64,000 bases of DNA. It comes from Cylindrotheca closterium (lineage: Eukaryota; Bacillariophyta; Bacillariophyceae; Bacillariales; Bacillariaceae). Both the position numbers and the translations under genes were made by a program. Location: NCBI GenBank assembly GCA_933822405.4, contig CAKOGP040000313.1, forward strand, positions 1-64,000, in the 5' to 3' direction. Shown piece by piece: positions 40,954 through 54,300 of this stretch (position 1 is the first letter of the stretch; each line of letters starts with the position of its first letter). The notes below the pieces were generated by a model. The model was given only the letters and a program-made list of their open reading frames with translations, was not told the DNA's origin and ran no database searches.

Positions 40954-42525
40954 ATGAACGATGACGATGGATCCCTAGAAAGCGTGCCAAGCAACAAATC
41001 AGTGGAAGAGAATACAATTGAATTTCAGAATACCAAACCACGATCTTCATTACATGAGTCGCTGAAGACCTTTGCCGGAGTAGCCGGCAATGTCCTCGAA
41101 TGGTACGACTTTGCAATATTTGGATTCTTTAGTGACGTTTTAGGAGTGGTCTTCTTTCCCAAGGATCAGTCGGAAGACCTGAGTGTTATGGAATCCTTTG
41201 CCGTGTTTGGAGGAGCCTTTCTTATGCGCCCGCTGGGCGGTGTCATTATTGGATACATTGGAGACACCAGAGGTAGAAAACACGCATTGGAAATCTCCTT
41301 GTTTCTCATGGCGTTTGCAACAACATTGATGGGCTGTCTCCCGACTTATGATCAAATTGGAAATGGTGCTATATTATTCCTACTATTGGTACGAATGCTA
41401 CAGGGTCTAAGTGTGGGCGGTCAACTTATGAGCTCTTTAGTTTTTACAGTGGAAGGCCGTCCACAAAGTCGATGGGGTCTCTATGGAAGTTGTGTCATGG
41501 CTGCTGGTAATTTTGGTACATTTTTGGGTGGAGTAGTGGCAGCCGGGTTGAGATCAAATTTGACCTTTGAGCAATTGACGCGGTGGGGGTGGAGAATTCC
41601 CTTCTTGTCTGGATTTCTGATATCCTTGTGTGGTCTCTACCTCAAGTACTTTTGTGCCGAAGATGAATTGTTGCCAGGACATGCGCGCACCGAGCCCAAT
41701 GATGGTGACAACCAAGTCAACACCTTATCGAATCCACAAGATGATGACCTTGGTGATCCAAATGACGGGATCATAATCGTACCTTCCAGTTCCAATTCCA
41801 GCGACACGCAATCTATCAATCCACTCCGCGAAGCTTTTTCGACCAAGAATCGCCGCAACCTGATTGCCAGTGCCTTTGTCCCCATGCTCTGGAGTGGCGG
41901 ATTTTATCTTTCCTTTGTCTGGATGGCCATTTTTATGCGTGACCTCATGGACCCGCCAGTAGAATCAGCCTTCCAAATCAACTCGTGGTCATTACTCTTG
42001 ATAGGTCTTTGGTTTCCGCTTGCCGGCTTCTTGTCGGATCTATGGGGTCGGAAAAAGGTCATGACAGTGGGTGGAATTGTCTTTGCAGTCTTTGGGCCTG
42101 TCATGATTCTGATAATTGGACAAAGGGGCAGTCAAAGTGCTCTCATTACCTTTGCGTCGCAGACGGTACTGAGCATATCCCTTTCGCTTTGGGGTGCCCC
42201 CATGTGTGCCTGGTTGGTGGAGAGTTTTGATCCGCAAGCAAGATTGACCTCAGTAAGCATTGGGTACAATCTATCCCAAGCTATTGCGGGCGGAATGTCT
42301 CCCTTTGTGGCTACTTTATTGGTTGACGAAGCGGGTTTGGCAGCTCCCGGTATATTGCTCTTTGTGCTTGCGGCGTTTTCCATGGTTGGCTTGTGGATTA
42401 TTGCACCATCATCGTTACAAGGAGGTCACCATGCATCGGTACCCATGACGGAGTCACTGAACGACGATAATGATGGTGGCATTCTTCAGCAGCCAGGAAA
42501 ACTAGAATTGAAAGAGATTTGCTAA
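40954..42525 (+). CDS. MHS-family (major facilitator) transporter
   Basis: A single exon encodes 523 residues. It has twelve membrane helices with a large central loop (residues about 245-290, Asp/Ser/Asn-rich). GNVLEWYDFAIFGFF and LMRPLGGVIIGYIGDTRGRK are the signatures of the metabolite:H+ symporter family (ProP/KgtP/CitA-like), with a second MFS motif at LSDLWGRKKVMT. Relatives move proline, betaine, citrate or ketoglutarate with protons. The specificity is not readable. The family is mainly bacterial, and its presence here suggests an old transfer. No targeting peptide. Confidence 0.88.
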   Translation: MNDDDGSLESVPSNKSVEENTIEFQNTKPRSSLHESLKTFAGVAGNVLEWYDFAIFGFFSDVLGVVFFPKDQSEDLSVMESFAVFGGAFLMRPLGGVIIGYIGDTRGRKHALEISLFLMAFATTLMGCLPTYDQIGNGAILFLLLVRMLQGLSVGGQLMSSLVFTVEGRPQSRWGLYGSCVMAAGNFGTFLGGVVAAGLRSNLTFEQLTRWGWRIPFLSGFLISLCGLYLKYFCAEDELLPGHARTEPNDGDNQVNTLSNPQDDDLGDPNDGIIIVPSSSNSSDTQSINPLREAFSTKNRRNLIASAFVPMLWSGGFYLSFVWMAIFMRDLMDPPVESAFQINSWSLLLIGLWFPLAGFLSDLWGRKKVMTVGGIVFAVFGPVMILIIGQRGSQSALITFASQTVLSISLSLWGAPMCAWLVESFDPQARLTSVSIGYNLSQAIAGGMSPFVATLLVDEAGLAAPGILLFVLAAFSMVGLWIIAPSSLQGGHHASVPMTESLNDDNDGGILQQPGKLELKEIC

Positions 42526-42863
42526 AATTATAATAGGTGATACCTAGAACCTAAAGTTTTGATTGCATCGGACCGATAGGGCGAAGATGGTACTCAGAAT
42601 AGTATTGGTGTAGAAATCGGATGATTGATTCTTTTATAATCCTTTGGTCGTGGACGGACTAAAATCGCGAACGTACTGGTAGCCAGTCGTGATGAACACA
42701 CGCGACGAAGTGCACCATATAACGTATGTGTTCGGCACTCCGCGGTTGGTCACAAGAAAACTGTGAATCACACCAGTCATTGGCGGGCTATTTTAGGTGA
42801 TTCATTCGTTTTTTCAACGCCTTGCCTGAAACTTTTAAATATCCAACAATCACCACTCACAAT
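42526..42863. other. Intergenic
   Basis: 338 bases, no gene seen. Presumed promoter of the following gene; no TATA box recognised. Confidence 0.6.
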
Positions 42864-45107
42864 ATGACCATGGTGGCAGCACCAGCAAGCCCGATGTCAA
42901 CTGTAACAAAGGATGAACCCAATGCCGATAAAGAACGGCAACTTCAAGACCTACAGTTTGAAGAAGCTGGCAAAATGTCATTTGAGGAAGATTTGGACTT
43001 CGATTCGTCGTCAATTGTCAACTTGGAAATGGAAGCCAATAGTGAATGGCAAATGTTTGCGGATTTGTCGGAACTAGTACATTCTGTAGAAAACACATTT
43101 GATACAGTCACGATAGCCTCTGCTGATCTCAGTGAAATTCATCTGAATGATTCGACGGACGAAATAGATGGCGACGATGATGATGACTTGGAGAATGAAT
43201 GGGCGGAACTGTCACGAGTGGAAGGATTGGTTCGAAAGGAACTGGAAAAGCAACGGCTCGAATTGGGGATCTCGCCAGTGCCAAACGAAAAACGGGAACG
43301 GGAACACACCCTCTACGATCATTACAAGGGTCTCAAAATGGAAGAAGTCAAGGGGATTGGCTTTGTATGTGACAAGAGCCAATTTTTGGAGATCCTTGAT
43401 AAGCCATCCTCTACATTAACCAAGGATTGCGTCGAGTTCTGTCAGCCGCTTTTAGAATCCAAGCTGGAACAGTTGTACTTTGGAATAGAATCGGTTTCTC
43501 GTGCCGACAGTGAAGGGCAAATCAACTCGACATTGCCCTTTAGGACGGTGGCATTTCGAATTCGACCTGACAAACTCAGTGGTGCCATTATGGATTCCGT
43601 CTGCAATGCCGTTGCGCTTTCCTCTACGAATAGCACTCTCAATCTACTCAAACGACAAGGTCGCCATCTTCGTGCAGTAGTAGCCAACGAGAATATCAAA
43701 TACGTGATTGATGCTCAATTGTGTATCACTCGCAACGGTGGATTTCAAAGACAGCTGTTGCTTCGACTCTACTATCCCACGGAACAAGAATTGGTCGAAA
43801 CTGATCTTCAGAACACTACTACTTCAAATGCTGAGAGCGAGTTGCGAGATACTGTGATCCCGTCCAATAATCATTTGAAGGAAGCTTGTGCTCTTTTGCA
43901 GCTCATGCATCGACTCGAATTGTCCGGCAATAAGCAGTCCTTGGACAAGCCGTTTTCAACCTTTCGTAGAATATCTTATGAAACGGCATCCTCCAATCTA
44001 AGGACCAAGTTTCGAAAGTCTGAATCAGTCAAAGCCAAAAGAGGGAAAAGCTTTTTCAAGCACAAGTCGCTTCTACTCCCAGCGCTTTCAAAGGATGATT
44101 GGTTGCTGCTGCAGGCTTCTTGGCCTTTGGTGGAGAATATTTGGGATGGTTTGTCGTCCACCTTTACCCAAAGTTCTCTTCATAGCTCGTCTCTGGAGCG
44201 TTTAAACCAAATTCCCTGCCTAGACGTTCACTTTTGCATGGACTTGTTCCGACTGTCAGAAGAGCTCATGATTACTGATCTTGAAAGGGCAAAGGCCAAT
44301 CTCCGACAACACAATGAAAAGGGTAGATACATTAGCAATATCTTCACCCACATCACCAAACCGATGTTCGAGATGTACAGTCTCAAGCAGGTGGAAGAGT
44401 TACAAGAAACGATGACCGATTTTGACGTTCCCCGCTTTGACACGGAAGACAGCATCTTCATGTCTCTCGCCAGCCAATCGCTAGAATCCTCTGGTATTTT
44501 GAACAAGGACAATACCATACTACAGTCGGACTTTCAAGTGTCGCAAGAGGCGGTCCAAGAGGTTTGCTCAGCATATCATTCATATCACTCTGACATACAA
44601 AGCAAATTTGTCAAGTACATGACATCTCAGGTCCAAAAGACCCTCTACCGCTACCGCTTTTGCATTCACGAAACCTACAAACGACTCAAGAATGCCTACC
44701 GACATTCCGAATTGGCCGTCGAAGAAAGCAACAAGTTCTTAGATCTCATGCAACAAGCGAAGAACTTGACTAGTGAAGGCACAGAATTGGCCATTTCACC
44801 ATTTTTGAAGTGCCAAGTGGATGGTGGAGAGTGCTATGTGACCGAAACACACCTATTACTCCACACCAACAAGCTGTACCAACAGCCAAGCATTGTTGAA
44901 TGGTTCCACCAATCCAGTGCATTGCTATTTCAACTTTCCGACATTCAGGTTAAGGTGAAGAGTCAATCTCACCTTCAAATTTCCACCAAGGAAGGAGAAG
45001 AAATGGTCCAATTCTCTCCAAATATTCCAGTAGAGCGATTGCATCTGTTCATAAGCATTATGCAATCATTGCAGCACGAGAAAATTGACATGGTCGGCGT
45101 CGTCTAG
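42864..45107 (+). CDS. Large unrecognised protein with a GRAM/PH-like C-terminus
   Basis: The product has 747 residues from the ATG at 42864 (a second ATG in better Kozak context, ACCATGG, is two codons on). The frame above starts only with TTG. The N-terminal 115 residues are acidic. The middle is mixed alpha/beta (FRTVAFRIRPDKLSG, RQGRHLRAVVAN). A long helical region follows (YRYRFCIHETYKRLKNAYRH). Residues about 650-740 look like a GRAM/PH fold (KCQVDGGECYVTETHLLLHT, LFQLSDIQVKV, then ISTKEGEEMVQF), suggesting lipid or membrane contact. Function unknown. Confidence 0.65.
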   Translation: MTMVAAPASPMSTVTKDEPNADKERQLQDLQFEEAGKMSFEEDLDFDSSSIVNLEMEANSEWQMFADLSELVHSVENTFDTVTIASADLSEIHLNDSTDEIDGDDDDDLENEWAELSRVEGLVRKELEKQRLELGISPVPNEKREREHTLYDHYKGLKMEEVKGIGFVCDKSQFLEILDKPSSTLTKDCVEFCQPLLESKLEQLYFGIESVSRADSEGQINSTLPFRTVAFRIRPDKLSGAIMDSVCNAVALSSTNSTLNLLKRQGRHLRAVVANENIKYVIDAQLCITRNGGFQRQLLLRLYYPTEQELVETDLQNTTTSNAESELRDTVIPSNNHLKEACALLQLMHRLELSGNKQSLDKPFSTFRRISYETASSNLRTKFRKSESVKAKRGKSFFKHKSLLLPALSKDDWLLLQASWPLVENIWDGLSSTFTQSSLHSSSLERLNQIPCLDVHFCMDLFRLSEELMITDLERAKANLRQHNEKGRYISNIFTHITKPMFEMYSLKQVEELQETMTDFDVPRFDTEDSIFMSLASQSLESSGILNKDNTILQSDFQVSQEAVQEVCSAYHSYHSDIQSKFVKYMTSQVQKTLYRYRFCIHETYKRLKNAYRHSELAVEESNKFLDLMQQAKNLTSEGTELAISPFLKCQVDGGECYVTETHLLLHTNKLYQQPSIVEWFHQSSALLFQLSDIQVKVKSQSHLQISTKEGEEMVQFSPNIPVERLHLFISIMQSLQHEKIDMVGVV

Positions 45108-45293
45108 AAAAGTATCAGATAGAGAGGGGAGAAGCGCACATTGGTATACCAAAAAACAATTTATAATAGATTCTATTTCGCTTCTTATGCATCTAATTTT
45201 TTCCCTTTGTTTTCATTGTTTGCTTCGTGTTTCTACCTTGGGATGGAAACTTGGTATGTGTTGGTCCATGATAGTAAACTTTCAGAATGTAAT

Positions 45294-45357
45294 TTTTGGG
45301 TCTGTTGACACTTTCTTCAAAACGATTTTGGGTCTGTTGACACTTTCTTCAAAACGA
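45294..45357. repeat. Perfect 32-bp tandem duplication
   Basis: Two identical 32-base copies (TTTTGGGTCTGTTGACAC...AAAACGA) at 45294-45325 and 45326-45357, ending ten bases before the stop codon of the HECT ligase, in the 3' region shared by two convergent genes. Confidence 0.9.
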
Positions 45358-45367
45358 TACTAGATTC

Positions 45368-48300
45368 TCAAAAGCCACGGTAGCCTTCATTGATCTCGGC
45401 TGCATTAGTTTGAAAGTCCGTCTCCATAGTTGAGACATTGTTGATCGCAAAGAGAAGTTTCTCTTTCAATGTCTCTTTGTTGCTGTATTGGGGCAACGAC
45501 AGCGAAAAGAAACAAGTACTAGCACTTGGAAGTGCCTTGTCTTTGTTCTGTTCCGAACTATCTAGTTGAATCTTGAATGGTGCTTCAAAGTCGCTTTCCT
45601 TCATTGGTAAGCGATTTCGCGCCCAGACAAACTGAAGGAACTTCTTTCTCTCGCTACTGGTGAATTCGCGTAGAGTCTCCCAGAAGTATTCAATTACAGA
45701 GTCAGTTGCTTCAAAGCCCTCGTATTCGACAACACGCTTTAGAAGGTCGACATCAATATCTGGATTGCCGCAGATGATATCTCTTAACTCCTCACCGGTC
45801 AAAATAGTGAGAACTTCAACGGGTATCACATTCGACAATCCCTCAACGAACGAGTTCAACATCCGCTGTTGCCATTTCAGCAAAGCTGATCGCCCTAATG
45901 TGCCCTGTTCTTGATTTGCCGCCAATGCATCTATTTCGTTCATGCGCCTTGACTCTGAGGTGGGTTCCTCGACAATGGCTCTCCATGTTGACTCCAGGGG
46001 TAGTGGTAGATCAAGCGGAATGCCATGGCGGAATGCAGTACCTGTAAGGCGGCCGAGGAACACAAGTGCTTCCTCAACTTCCCGTGACCTTTCGTCACGA
46101 GTGAAAGCGAGGCTTGAGAATGAGTCCAAAATACGTTCTTCTTCGGTGGAAATAGGGTTCTTCTCGTCACCTGAAACACCAACATCAACTCCATTTAATG
46201 AGAACATAAACAAACCCTGATTTTCCCCAATCTGGGACACATTGTTCGGAGTTGCGTCGAGGACTCCAAGCGCACCACTACCTTGATCATCAAGGTTGAG
46301 TATTTCTGAGAACGCATCTGTGAACGTCTCTCTATAGGGTCCGGAGTAGTCGTTGACACCTTCGCCAATGAGCTTGACTTTGAAGGCTCTCTTCTGGCCT
46401 CCATGACCTTTTGCAACGAACCCACGACGAAGCGCTGCTCCTCCCCAATTCTTTGTTTCATTCTGAAGCTGCGCAAAGACACTATGCTTGCGCTTTGCAC
46501 TCGAATCAGTGGTTGCAATTACCCGACGAGCCTTGAGTCGATTTAACCGGACTGTTCTGATTTCACGCGGGAGCTCATATTCGTCATGAGAGAGTGGAGT
46601 TGGCGTAGTGGTCACTTCAGTTATACTTTGAAGTAAGTCACGTTTCACACTTGAGAAAAGCAACCCACGATGATCTCGTAGTCTTGAGGCAACGGATTCT
46701 ACTTGTGGCCATCTTTCGTCGGTGGAGCTGCGGTAGTGGCGCCCAGCTCGATCAATCGACGTTCCGTGACCCCGAATACCGCCCAGAATGGCCGAACTTT
46801 CTTGGCAAGGACGAACAGAAAGCCAAGGAAGCGCCACTCTTGCATGTCTATTCAGAGCCCGAAGCATGGCAACCCTGACCATAATTGAGTCAAGTGATGG
46901 AAGCGGTTGATTCAAAGAAGCAAACAGCGTAGCCGCAGCCTGGTTGGCGTGCTTTGAAAGCGTCGGTGTAGAGATCGTTTTTCCAGTTGACGACGCTAGT
47001 GCGAATGATATGGCGGATGCTACATGATCAATTGGGGTGCAGAGCACACTGCCAGATTCAGAGAAGTCACTAATTGCGCTCAAAACTCTTGACAAAAATG
47101 AATCAGATTCCGCCGGTGATAGACCTTCAATTACCCCGCTGATTGCCAGAGACTTGAAAGAAGCAAAATCCAATTTGAAGTCAGGCAGACCCGAAACACT
47201 ATCCTTTTCGTGCTTGGCCCTTTCTATAAATTCTTCTTGCCATTCCTCTGCGCATTCTTGTGCCGTTGAAAAGGATGACAGCTCATCGTCACTCGTCTCC
47301 GTCGATTCCACAACAGCCACAATCGCTTCCTCTTTCCCACCTCGGATTTTGCTACTGATCCAACCTTCAAGAGATTGAAATCGAACGCGATATCTCACGA
47401 CTCCACACGAGTTTACACGACGCTCAAGAACATCCTTTTGTGGAATTATTTCGTCGCATGGAATGGAGCCCAAATTAATCGAGCCATCAAATATCTCCAA
47501 GTCTGATCTCACAACGGCGCCGCCTTTGTAAACTATCTTTAAGCCACCAGTCGAAGTACACTTGAACCTGTCCATGAGAGGTAGCTCGACTCCAAGGCAT
47601 TTGGGTGTGCCAATGGGAATTAGCCCATCGACAACTTCACTTTCATCCCAACACCAAGCGCGCCCACCTCCCTCTGTCAAGCTCCCGCCTTCACTCTTCT
47701 GGGAGACAATGCGATAATAGAGTCTTCCTTGAAACGCACCAAGCACAATCGCCTCTTCAGCAAGCTCGAGAATGCGCCCTGCACTACGCTTCAACTTGAC
47801 TTTGTCGCCTGAAAGCAGGGGAAGTTTCAGACCAAGCAAGGCACTTGCGCAAGCACAAGCTAGTGGGCTAGAGTCTAGATCAAGGTCTAGACCGATGTTC
47901 GATACCCGATACAACCCACTGCCTCTTGTAACAGTGTGGTACCATTTCTTAGACGCCCATCGATTATATTCAGCAAAGGCCTCTTTGAGGAACCACTTCG
48001 GCATATCTTCAATATCGGTAGACCCTGAAGAGTACCAGTGAAAGATCTCGTCGACAGCAACAGCATTACGGACTGTAGAAAACCCGTCGACTCCATAGCT
48101 TGACATCCATTTTGGTGACATTGTCACCCTGTCCCCATGATTTCGCAGACCGATAACAGGCCACAATGCACGTGGCCGCACTGCCCCCTGCGCTGGATGC
48201 CGCCCACTACGTCCACCTTCTGAACCACTCGGCGCTCCTTGAGCAGCTCCTCCACTACCACAACCATCTACGTTGAATCCAAACGGAGAGATGGTTTCGA

Positions 48301-51300
48301 AAGCACATCCAAGATCATTGAGGATATGTTCACCATATTTCAAGCCATCAAAGAAGAACGAGAGTCTTCCAGCGTCACAATCCAACAGGACCCCAACAGT
48401 ATCACCAGCGTGACAATGAGCTCCATATATACGCTCCGCTCCGGCTGTGTAAGTCGCCCGGAAGTTCACAAAGCCCCATCCATGCCAACGGTTCAAACGG
48501 GTTTCATCATCGTATCCGGAAGAAGAGCCAGAGCCGCTTCCATTTGGTTTCTCAGCAACGCCTATAAACACACTCCCAATATCAGCTTGTTCGAGTTTGA
48601 CTTCCCAGTAGTGTACACCCTTCGTAAATCCAGAAGAAGCAAATGCAATCCCACGCCCTGCAGATGAAACACAGGACACGGTTCGACCATCCTTAGATAA
48701 TGCAAGAGAAGATGCGTGATTTTCAGTGTCAAATCGAATTGGCGGTGGCATTGGTGCCTGACTTCCCGTCAATTTCGCTTTTCCCTTTTGCTTGAATTGT
48801 TGCCCACGCAAAATACGCATTTCACTGGCCAGTTGTACCTTATTTCCATCGTCGCGGTTTCGTAATGTTTCAACCAGTAAAGTCGAACTTCCAACGAGTT
48901 CCTCGAATAGAGATGCGTCTGGCGAGTTCACATCCAAATCAATTCGACGTTTTGGTGAAGACGATCCAGTTGGACTCAACACAAAAGTTGTACCCAACTT
49001 GAAAGATGGCTGCCCAAATCGAGCCTCCCAGCCGGAATCTTTAGAACCGAAAAGCAGCTTTTTCTCACAGACAGTCACAGATCCATCTGAATGGAAAGTG
49101 CAATCAACAAGAACACCTGCCCCAAAGTCAGGCCATTCCAGGACACCACTATGACGTGTTTCAATCCCGTCCTCCGAAAGTGTCTCTCGCCCTGTATTTC
49201 TCAGCCGAAGCAACACACTGTAACTCTTTTCTACGCCGAAGCCACGCCTTGCTGCACATTGCTCTGCACTTTCTGGTAGTGGGTGTCGCTTCCTGACACG
49301 AGTTGCTTTGTCGTTGACTTCAACGTGGCTGATGTCATAGCGTCCACCATCTCCCCCATAACGATAAATGCCCTCCTTTCCAGTTAGGTGCCACCGCACT
49401 CTCCTTGCCAAACCTGGCAAACCGTCCCAGTCTTCTATGGAGAGAACTGTTCCTAGAGGGAGTTTCGGATTCGGAATTTTCTTCTTTTTCTTGGTAGGTG
49501 AATCTTCGTCGCTCTTGTCCTGCGATTCAGAGGGTGCGTGCGCAGCTCCAGCAGGATCCACTTCGCCATTGTCGTCAGAATCTGTTTTAGACTCTACCTG
49601 AGTGTCGTCCTTTGAATCTAAATTGGACACCGAATGTTCTTTTGCTCTACTTTCTTCGGAACGCTGCTTCTCCTCTTCGCGCTTTGACTTTTCTTCTTCG
49701 TAGTGGTCTTTGCCATCCTCGTTTCCACAATCTGATCTCTCTTCCCAGTCTAGGCCTCGCATGACAAAACAACCTTCTCTTAGCATGGGAGGACCATCTC
49801 CACCGTCCATCAACGTTCTAACAGCGGAACGGGTGGGAACTTTCCAGTCGACAGCAAACATCTTAACAGTACCGGAAAGAATTTCCCAACCATCATCACT
49901 GGATATCCAGTTGTCTTGAGATTCCCAACTAGAATCACCTTCCTGTATGTCACTTGTTCCTAGAGGCAGAGGAGTTGCTGCATCGACGGAATATGTGTTC
50001 CAATGTCTCATAAATTCAACAGGCATCTCCGATAGTCCTACTGCTCTCTTGACGCTGCATAATAGCTCCATCATTGCCTGAACGTAGCGCGAACACACCG
50101 GGGTGGATGCTCTTTCTGCCCATACACGCCGCGAAACAGTGCTTTCTAGGCGCCCGTAGAAGCGACACAATGTAGGCACAGCCTCTACAACTCTTTTGAG
50201 AGCAAGCGGGCATCCATTCAAGATTCCAGCGGTGGTGAATGCGCAGATCATTCGCCATGGTAGTGAAGCAGAGAGCATACCGACACTCCAAGCTTCGAAA
50301 AGTTCCGACATTATTTCGTCGAAATCATCGACACAATTCTGAACCTGTGGAGTGAGCAAAAGACCTGTCATGAAGCAAACAAGTCGTGCATCAGGTTGAG
50401 GATCCATATCGTTCTCAGCTGCTTCAGACTGCTTGTCACTTGGTGTGTCTTTTTCAACTTCAACTTCTACGTCTTCATCTGGATTCTCGTCCGATGCGTC
50501 ATCGCCGTCGTACTCGACAACAGCCAAGCGCCGAACAGATCGACGGATTGAGGCTATAATTACACGGCGCAGATCAGGTGACTTGCAAACAGCCCCAACA
50601 AGCCCCTTTTGCAAGAAAGCGAGAATACCGCTTCCACCACCGCTACAAAGCACAGCTTCTGCAGAGGCAACTAATGTTCCACCAGGTGAATAGGCGCCGG
50701 ACTCTTGCTTCCATTCTAGCAACGTACTGAGCAACTGGGTGGCACCAGTTGAAGGGAGAACGACATCATCATCCAAGTCAGCAACAGAGGTAAGACCTGC
50801 TTTGCCACTACCCGAATGACGAGATTGCGAGGCGTCATTACTTGAGATCCCAAGACCAAGTGCTTCTGCCGCGATGGCCATTGCTCCAGCTTCTCCAACC
50901 CAACCTGCTGAGCGGAGACTGGCGCTTTCTTCTAGAAGCATCCAAAGCCGTAGCGAACCCTCTGCACCGCCGGCTTCCAATTCAAAATAGCAATTTGGGT
51001 CAAACTTGTCACCCATAGCAACTAAGATGTGCAGAAGCAATTTGCGAGAAAATAGCGAGCCCACGTTGACAAACTCTTGAGAAAGTTGTTTATGTACGCT
51101 CTTCCCTACAGCAATGTGGCTCTTCGCAATTTCGCCAAAGATTGAAATGTCAACATTTTCCGTAGATTGTGACGAAGGGTATTCCTTCCATAGTTTGGCA
51201 AGGCGACGATCCAAACAAACAGATGGTCCTTGTGATGCATGCAAGGACGAAGACGGCTTGACAACACCACTCGATTTCATACGGCTTGATCCTAGGTGTA

Positions 51301-54300
51301 CCGATGCATCTGATCCATAATATCGATGAGCCCATGCCATCAATTCATGCCCATGCTCCCCATCGGAGAAGTCACATAGAAATCGCTTCGCCTCTTCCGG
51401 CTGAGACCCTTCCTCTTGTTCTTCAGATGTTGGAATGGTAAGGTCGAGATCCAAAATAGCCTCCTTTGCGACTAAGGCTTCGCGTTCCGTGACAGCGTCC
51501 AGTACGGCATCACCAACACCACTGTATCCAGCTGGAGGTTTGTGCTTGAAAGGTTCGCTACCTCTGCCACCAAGAATCAGCCGCAACTTTTCTTTTCGGT
51601 TGAAACTGACGCATGCATACACACCTCCACAAGGTCGAAATCCCTCTCCAGAGAATGCAACTCCCATCCCGATTTCTTCCGCTCGACCGTTCAAAGTAAA
51701 TGACATGACATTTTTGTCCATATCCACAAGGCAGCCAACTACGTCACCTTCTTTCCAGCGGCAACCCCACTCTGTGGCGGTTGCATGCCAGCGATATCTT
51801 CGCCATCCATCATAAGCCCAAGAGCTGGGACCATCGCCACAACCGTCACCGCGATCAGCATGACAGTGACCCGAAAAGCTCCCATCAGCCCAGCCAATCT
51901 GAAAGCACCCTGCAGTCTCAAGTATTGCTTCATAGTACCATTTCCCTGATGTCAGCATTACGCCTTTGGTTCCAACAGAAGAGAACCCCCCTGTTGGAAG
52001 ACCTGAAATTGCAAGGGTTTTCGGATTGATTATTGATCTTCCAGATATGAAGCGAAGTGGAATAATTGAACCTTTCCACACTGCAGTGTCATCTTCGTCG
52101 GTTCCTGCCACTGTAGGTGAGCTTTGGCTCGCGACCTCGTCTTCTCTAGCCTTAGAGTTCGTTGCACCCTGGGCATCGGCAGATTCATCACCATCATGGC
52201 TGCCGGCACCTTCATCTTCGTCGTCAATATCATCATCTTCGTCACCGTCTTCCATGCCCTCGTCTTCTGCACTTAAGCGCTCACCATTAGACAAAATCCA
52301 TGTGAGTGCCTCATCTACATTGTTCCCAGTGGCAGCAAGTGCCTCAGCACACCATCGGCTAGGAAATCCCATTTCCATCAACTGCTGAAGAAGCTGCGTC
52401 GACTGCTCTGCACGACTAGCTCTACGACGTCCTAGCGAGGCCCCGGATTGTCTCTGGGCTCGTTCTCTTTCTTCAGCGACGAGCCTCTCCATATCTCCGC
52501 CGCGCTCCAGACAGAAATGTACAGCTGCTTCTATATTTGTGCCACCGGTTCTCCTCAAAGCGAGTTCAGACCATGAACGTGGAAGACCAAGTTCTGCCAT
52601 CTGGGCGATCGCAGCCTCACGAAGATGGGCCGCAGCTGTAGCCGCTGCTTCACTATCATCTTCACCTTCGCTGTTGTCGCTGCCAGTATTTGTTTGCGAG
52701 AAGGCCCCGCTTTGTGCAGAATCGGCATCCTGCGATGTAGCTCGTTCAGATGAACCGCTTTGACCACTTGTTGAAGAGGCTGCTGCTCCACTTAAGTCCG
52801 CCAGAGCAATGTTTTCGTCGTTGACACCAGGCTCGCTAGCGGCTTTTTCAAGGTCTGATGCAATCGCTTCTTTCTTTTTCTCGAGTTCTTTCATCCGCGA
52901 TTTCCATTCTTCCTCCGAAGTTTCAAGTGTGGCTTTTGCTCTGAAATCTAAGCTGCGATGCAGCGAGATCAAGTGAACAAATCGTGTCTCATGAGAAGGA
53001 AGCGACGATAAGCATCTGTGGTCACCACTGCTGGGGACAGACTGACCAGGGCAAGCCAGTTTCAGAATTTTCGAAAGAATATACTTTGCACCAGGATTTT
53101 TAAGGAAAGGAAGCACCATCTTTTCGTCGCAGAGTAGTGTAGCTGCAGCTCTGATGGTCATTACAGCCTCAGTGAACCGAACAACGTCCGAGTTCATGTC
53201 GTTAAATGCAGACACTACAGCGCGAGGACTAGCATCTAAAGGCTCCGCTTCTCTTTTCGCTTCACCTGAATCCCTCAAGCCAAGGCTCTCCCACGTTTTT
53301 ATTGCAGCTGGTAAGTGGACGTTTAGAAGTTTCTCCGTTGGAATTGAGTCATCCAAAAATAATGGGACCTCTAATGCCTGAACAACATCTCGCAGCGGGC
53401 TTCTCAGCGCCCGAACTGTTAGTGAATGGCGGGACCCGTTTGATTTCACAGAAGCACTAACAGCTGGGGTTCTTCGGAGACTCGGTTCTTCGACGTCTCC
53501 GTCAGTATTAGACTCTAACTTCCTGTTAAGAAGCACCACTTCGCATATACCATTCTTCACATCGATACTACTGACTATCCCACCGGACGCTTCTTCTCTG
53601 CAAAGTCCTGCGACAATTCCTTCAGTCCCATTTCCCACGATGTGATGTGGTGTTGAACTCAATCCAGGAAAGCCTGAGGAAGAGTTTGAGTGGCCCTTGC
53701 TATTACTACTACCTTGGTGATGCACTGAAAGAGGTGTTGCTGATGCAGGTTTGAGAAGAACATACGAGCCTCTGCTAATGGCATCGAAGCCTCCGTTGAA
53801 AAAACAAAAGACGCCTAACCTTTCCATAGTATCAGAACTCTCTTGTGATTGCAAAATTCTTGCTATGGAGGTGTTGACATTCGACCTCCAATCCATTTGA
53901 TTTGTTGCATGAAGATGTCTCAAAAGAGATACAACTTCGCATGTTACACCTTTTTCATCTTCGTCAATACTCTTGGACATAAGGGCTGATGAACGACCAG
54001 CAATAGAGAAGAGGCCGCGGATCAAGGCTGTAGATGGTTCGGAGTTTACAAGTAGAGGAAACATCAACCGAAGAAGTCGAGTTTTGTATCTTCCTGGAAG
54101 TGAGTTACTTGATTCTGGGTCCTTTGTGGAGGAGATTTTTCCATTTTGGTCATATTCAACAACCAAACCAATTGCTCCAAGAAGCAACGTCAGCCATCGA
54201 TGGTCTTGCAAAACAATTTTTCGACAATGCTCTGACTTGCCCAGACAGACGACAATATGCAGCCACTGGGACAAAAACTGGTGGCAGAAGTTGCTTTGAA

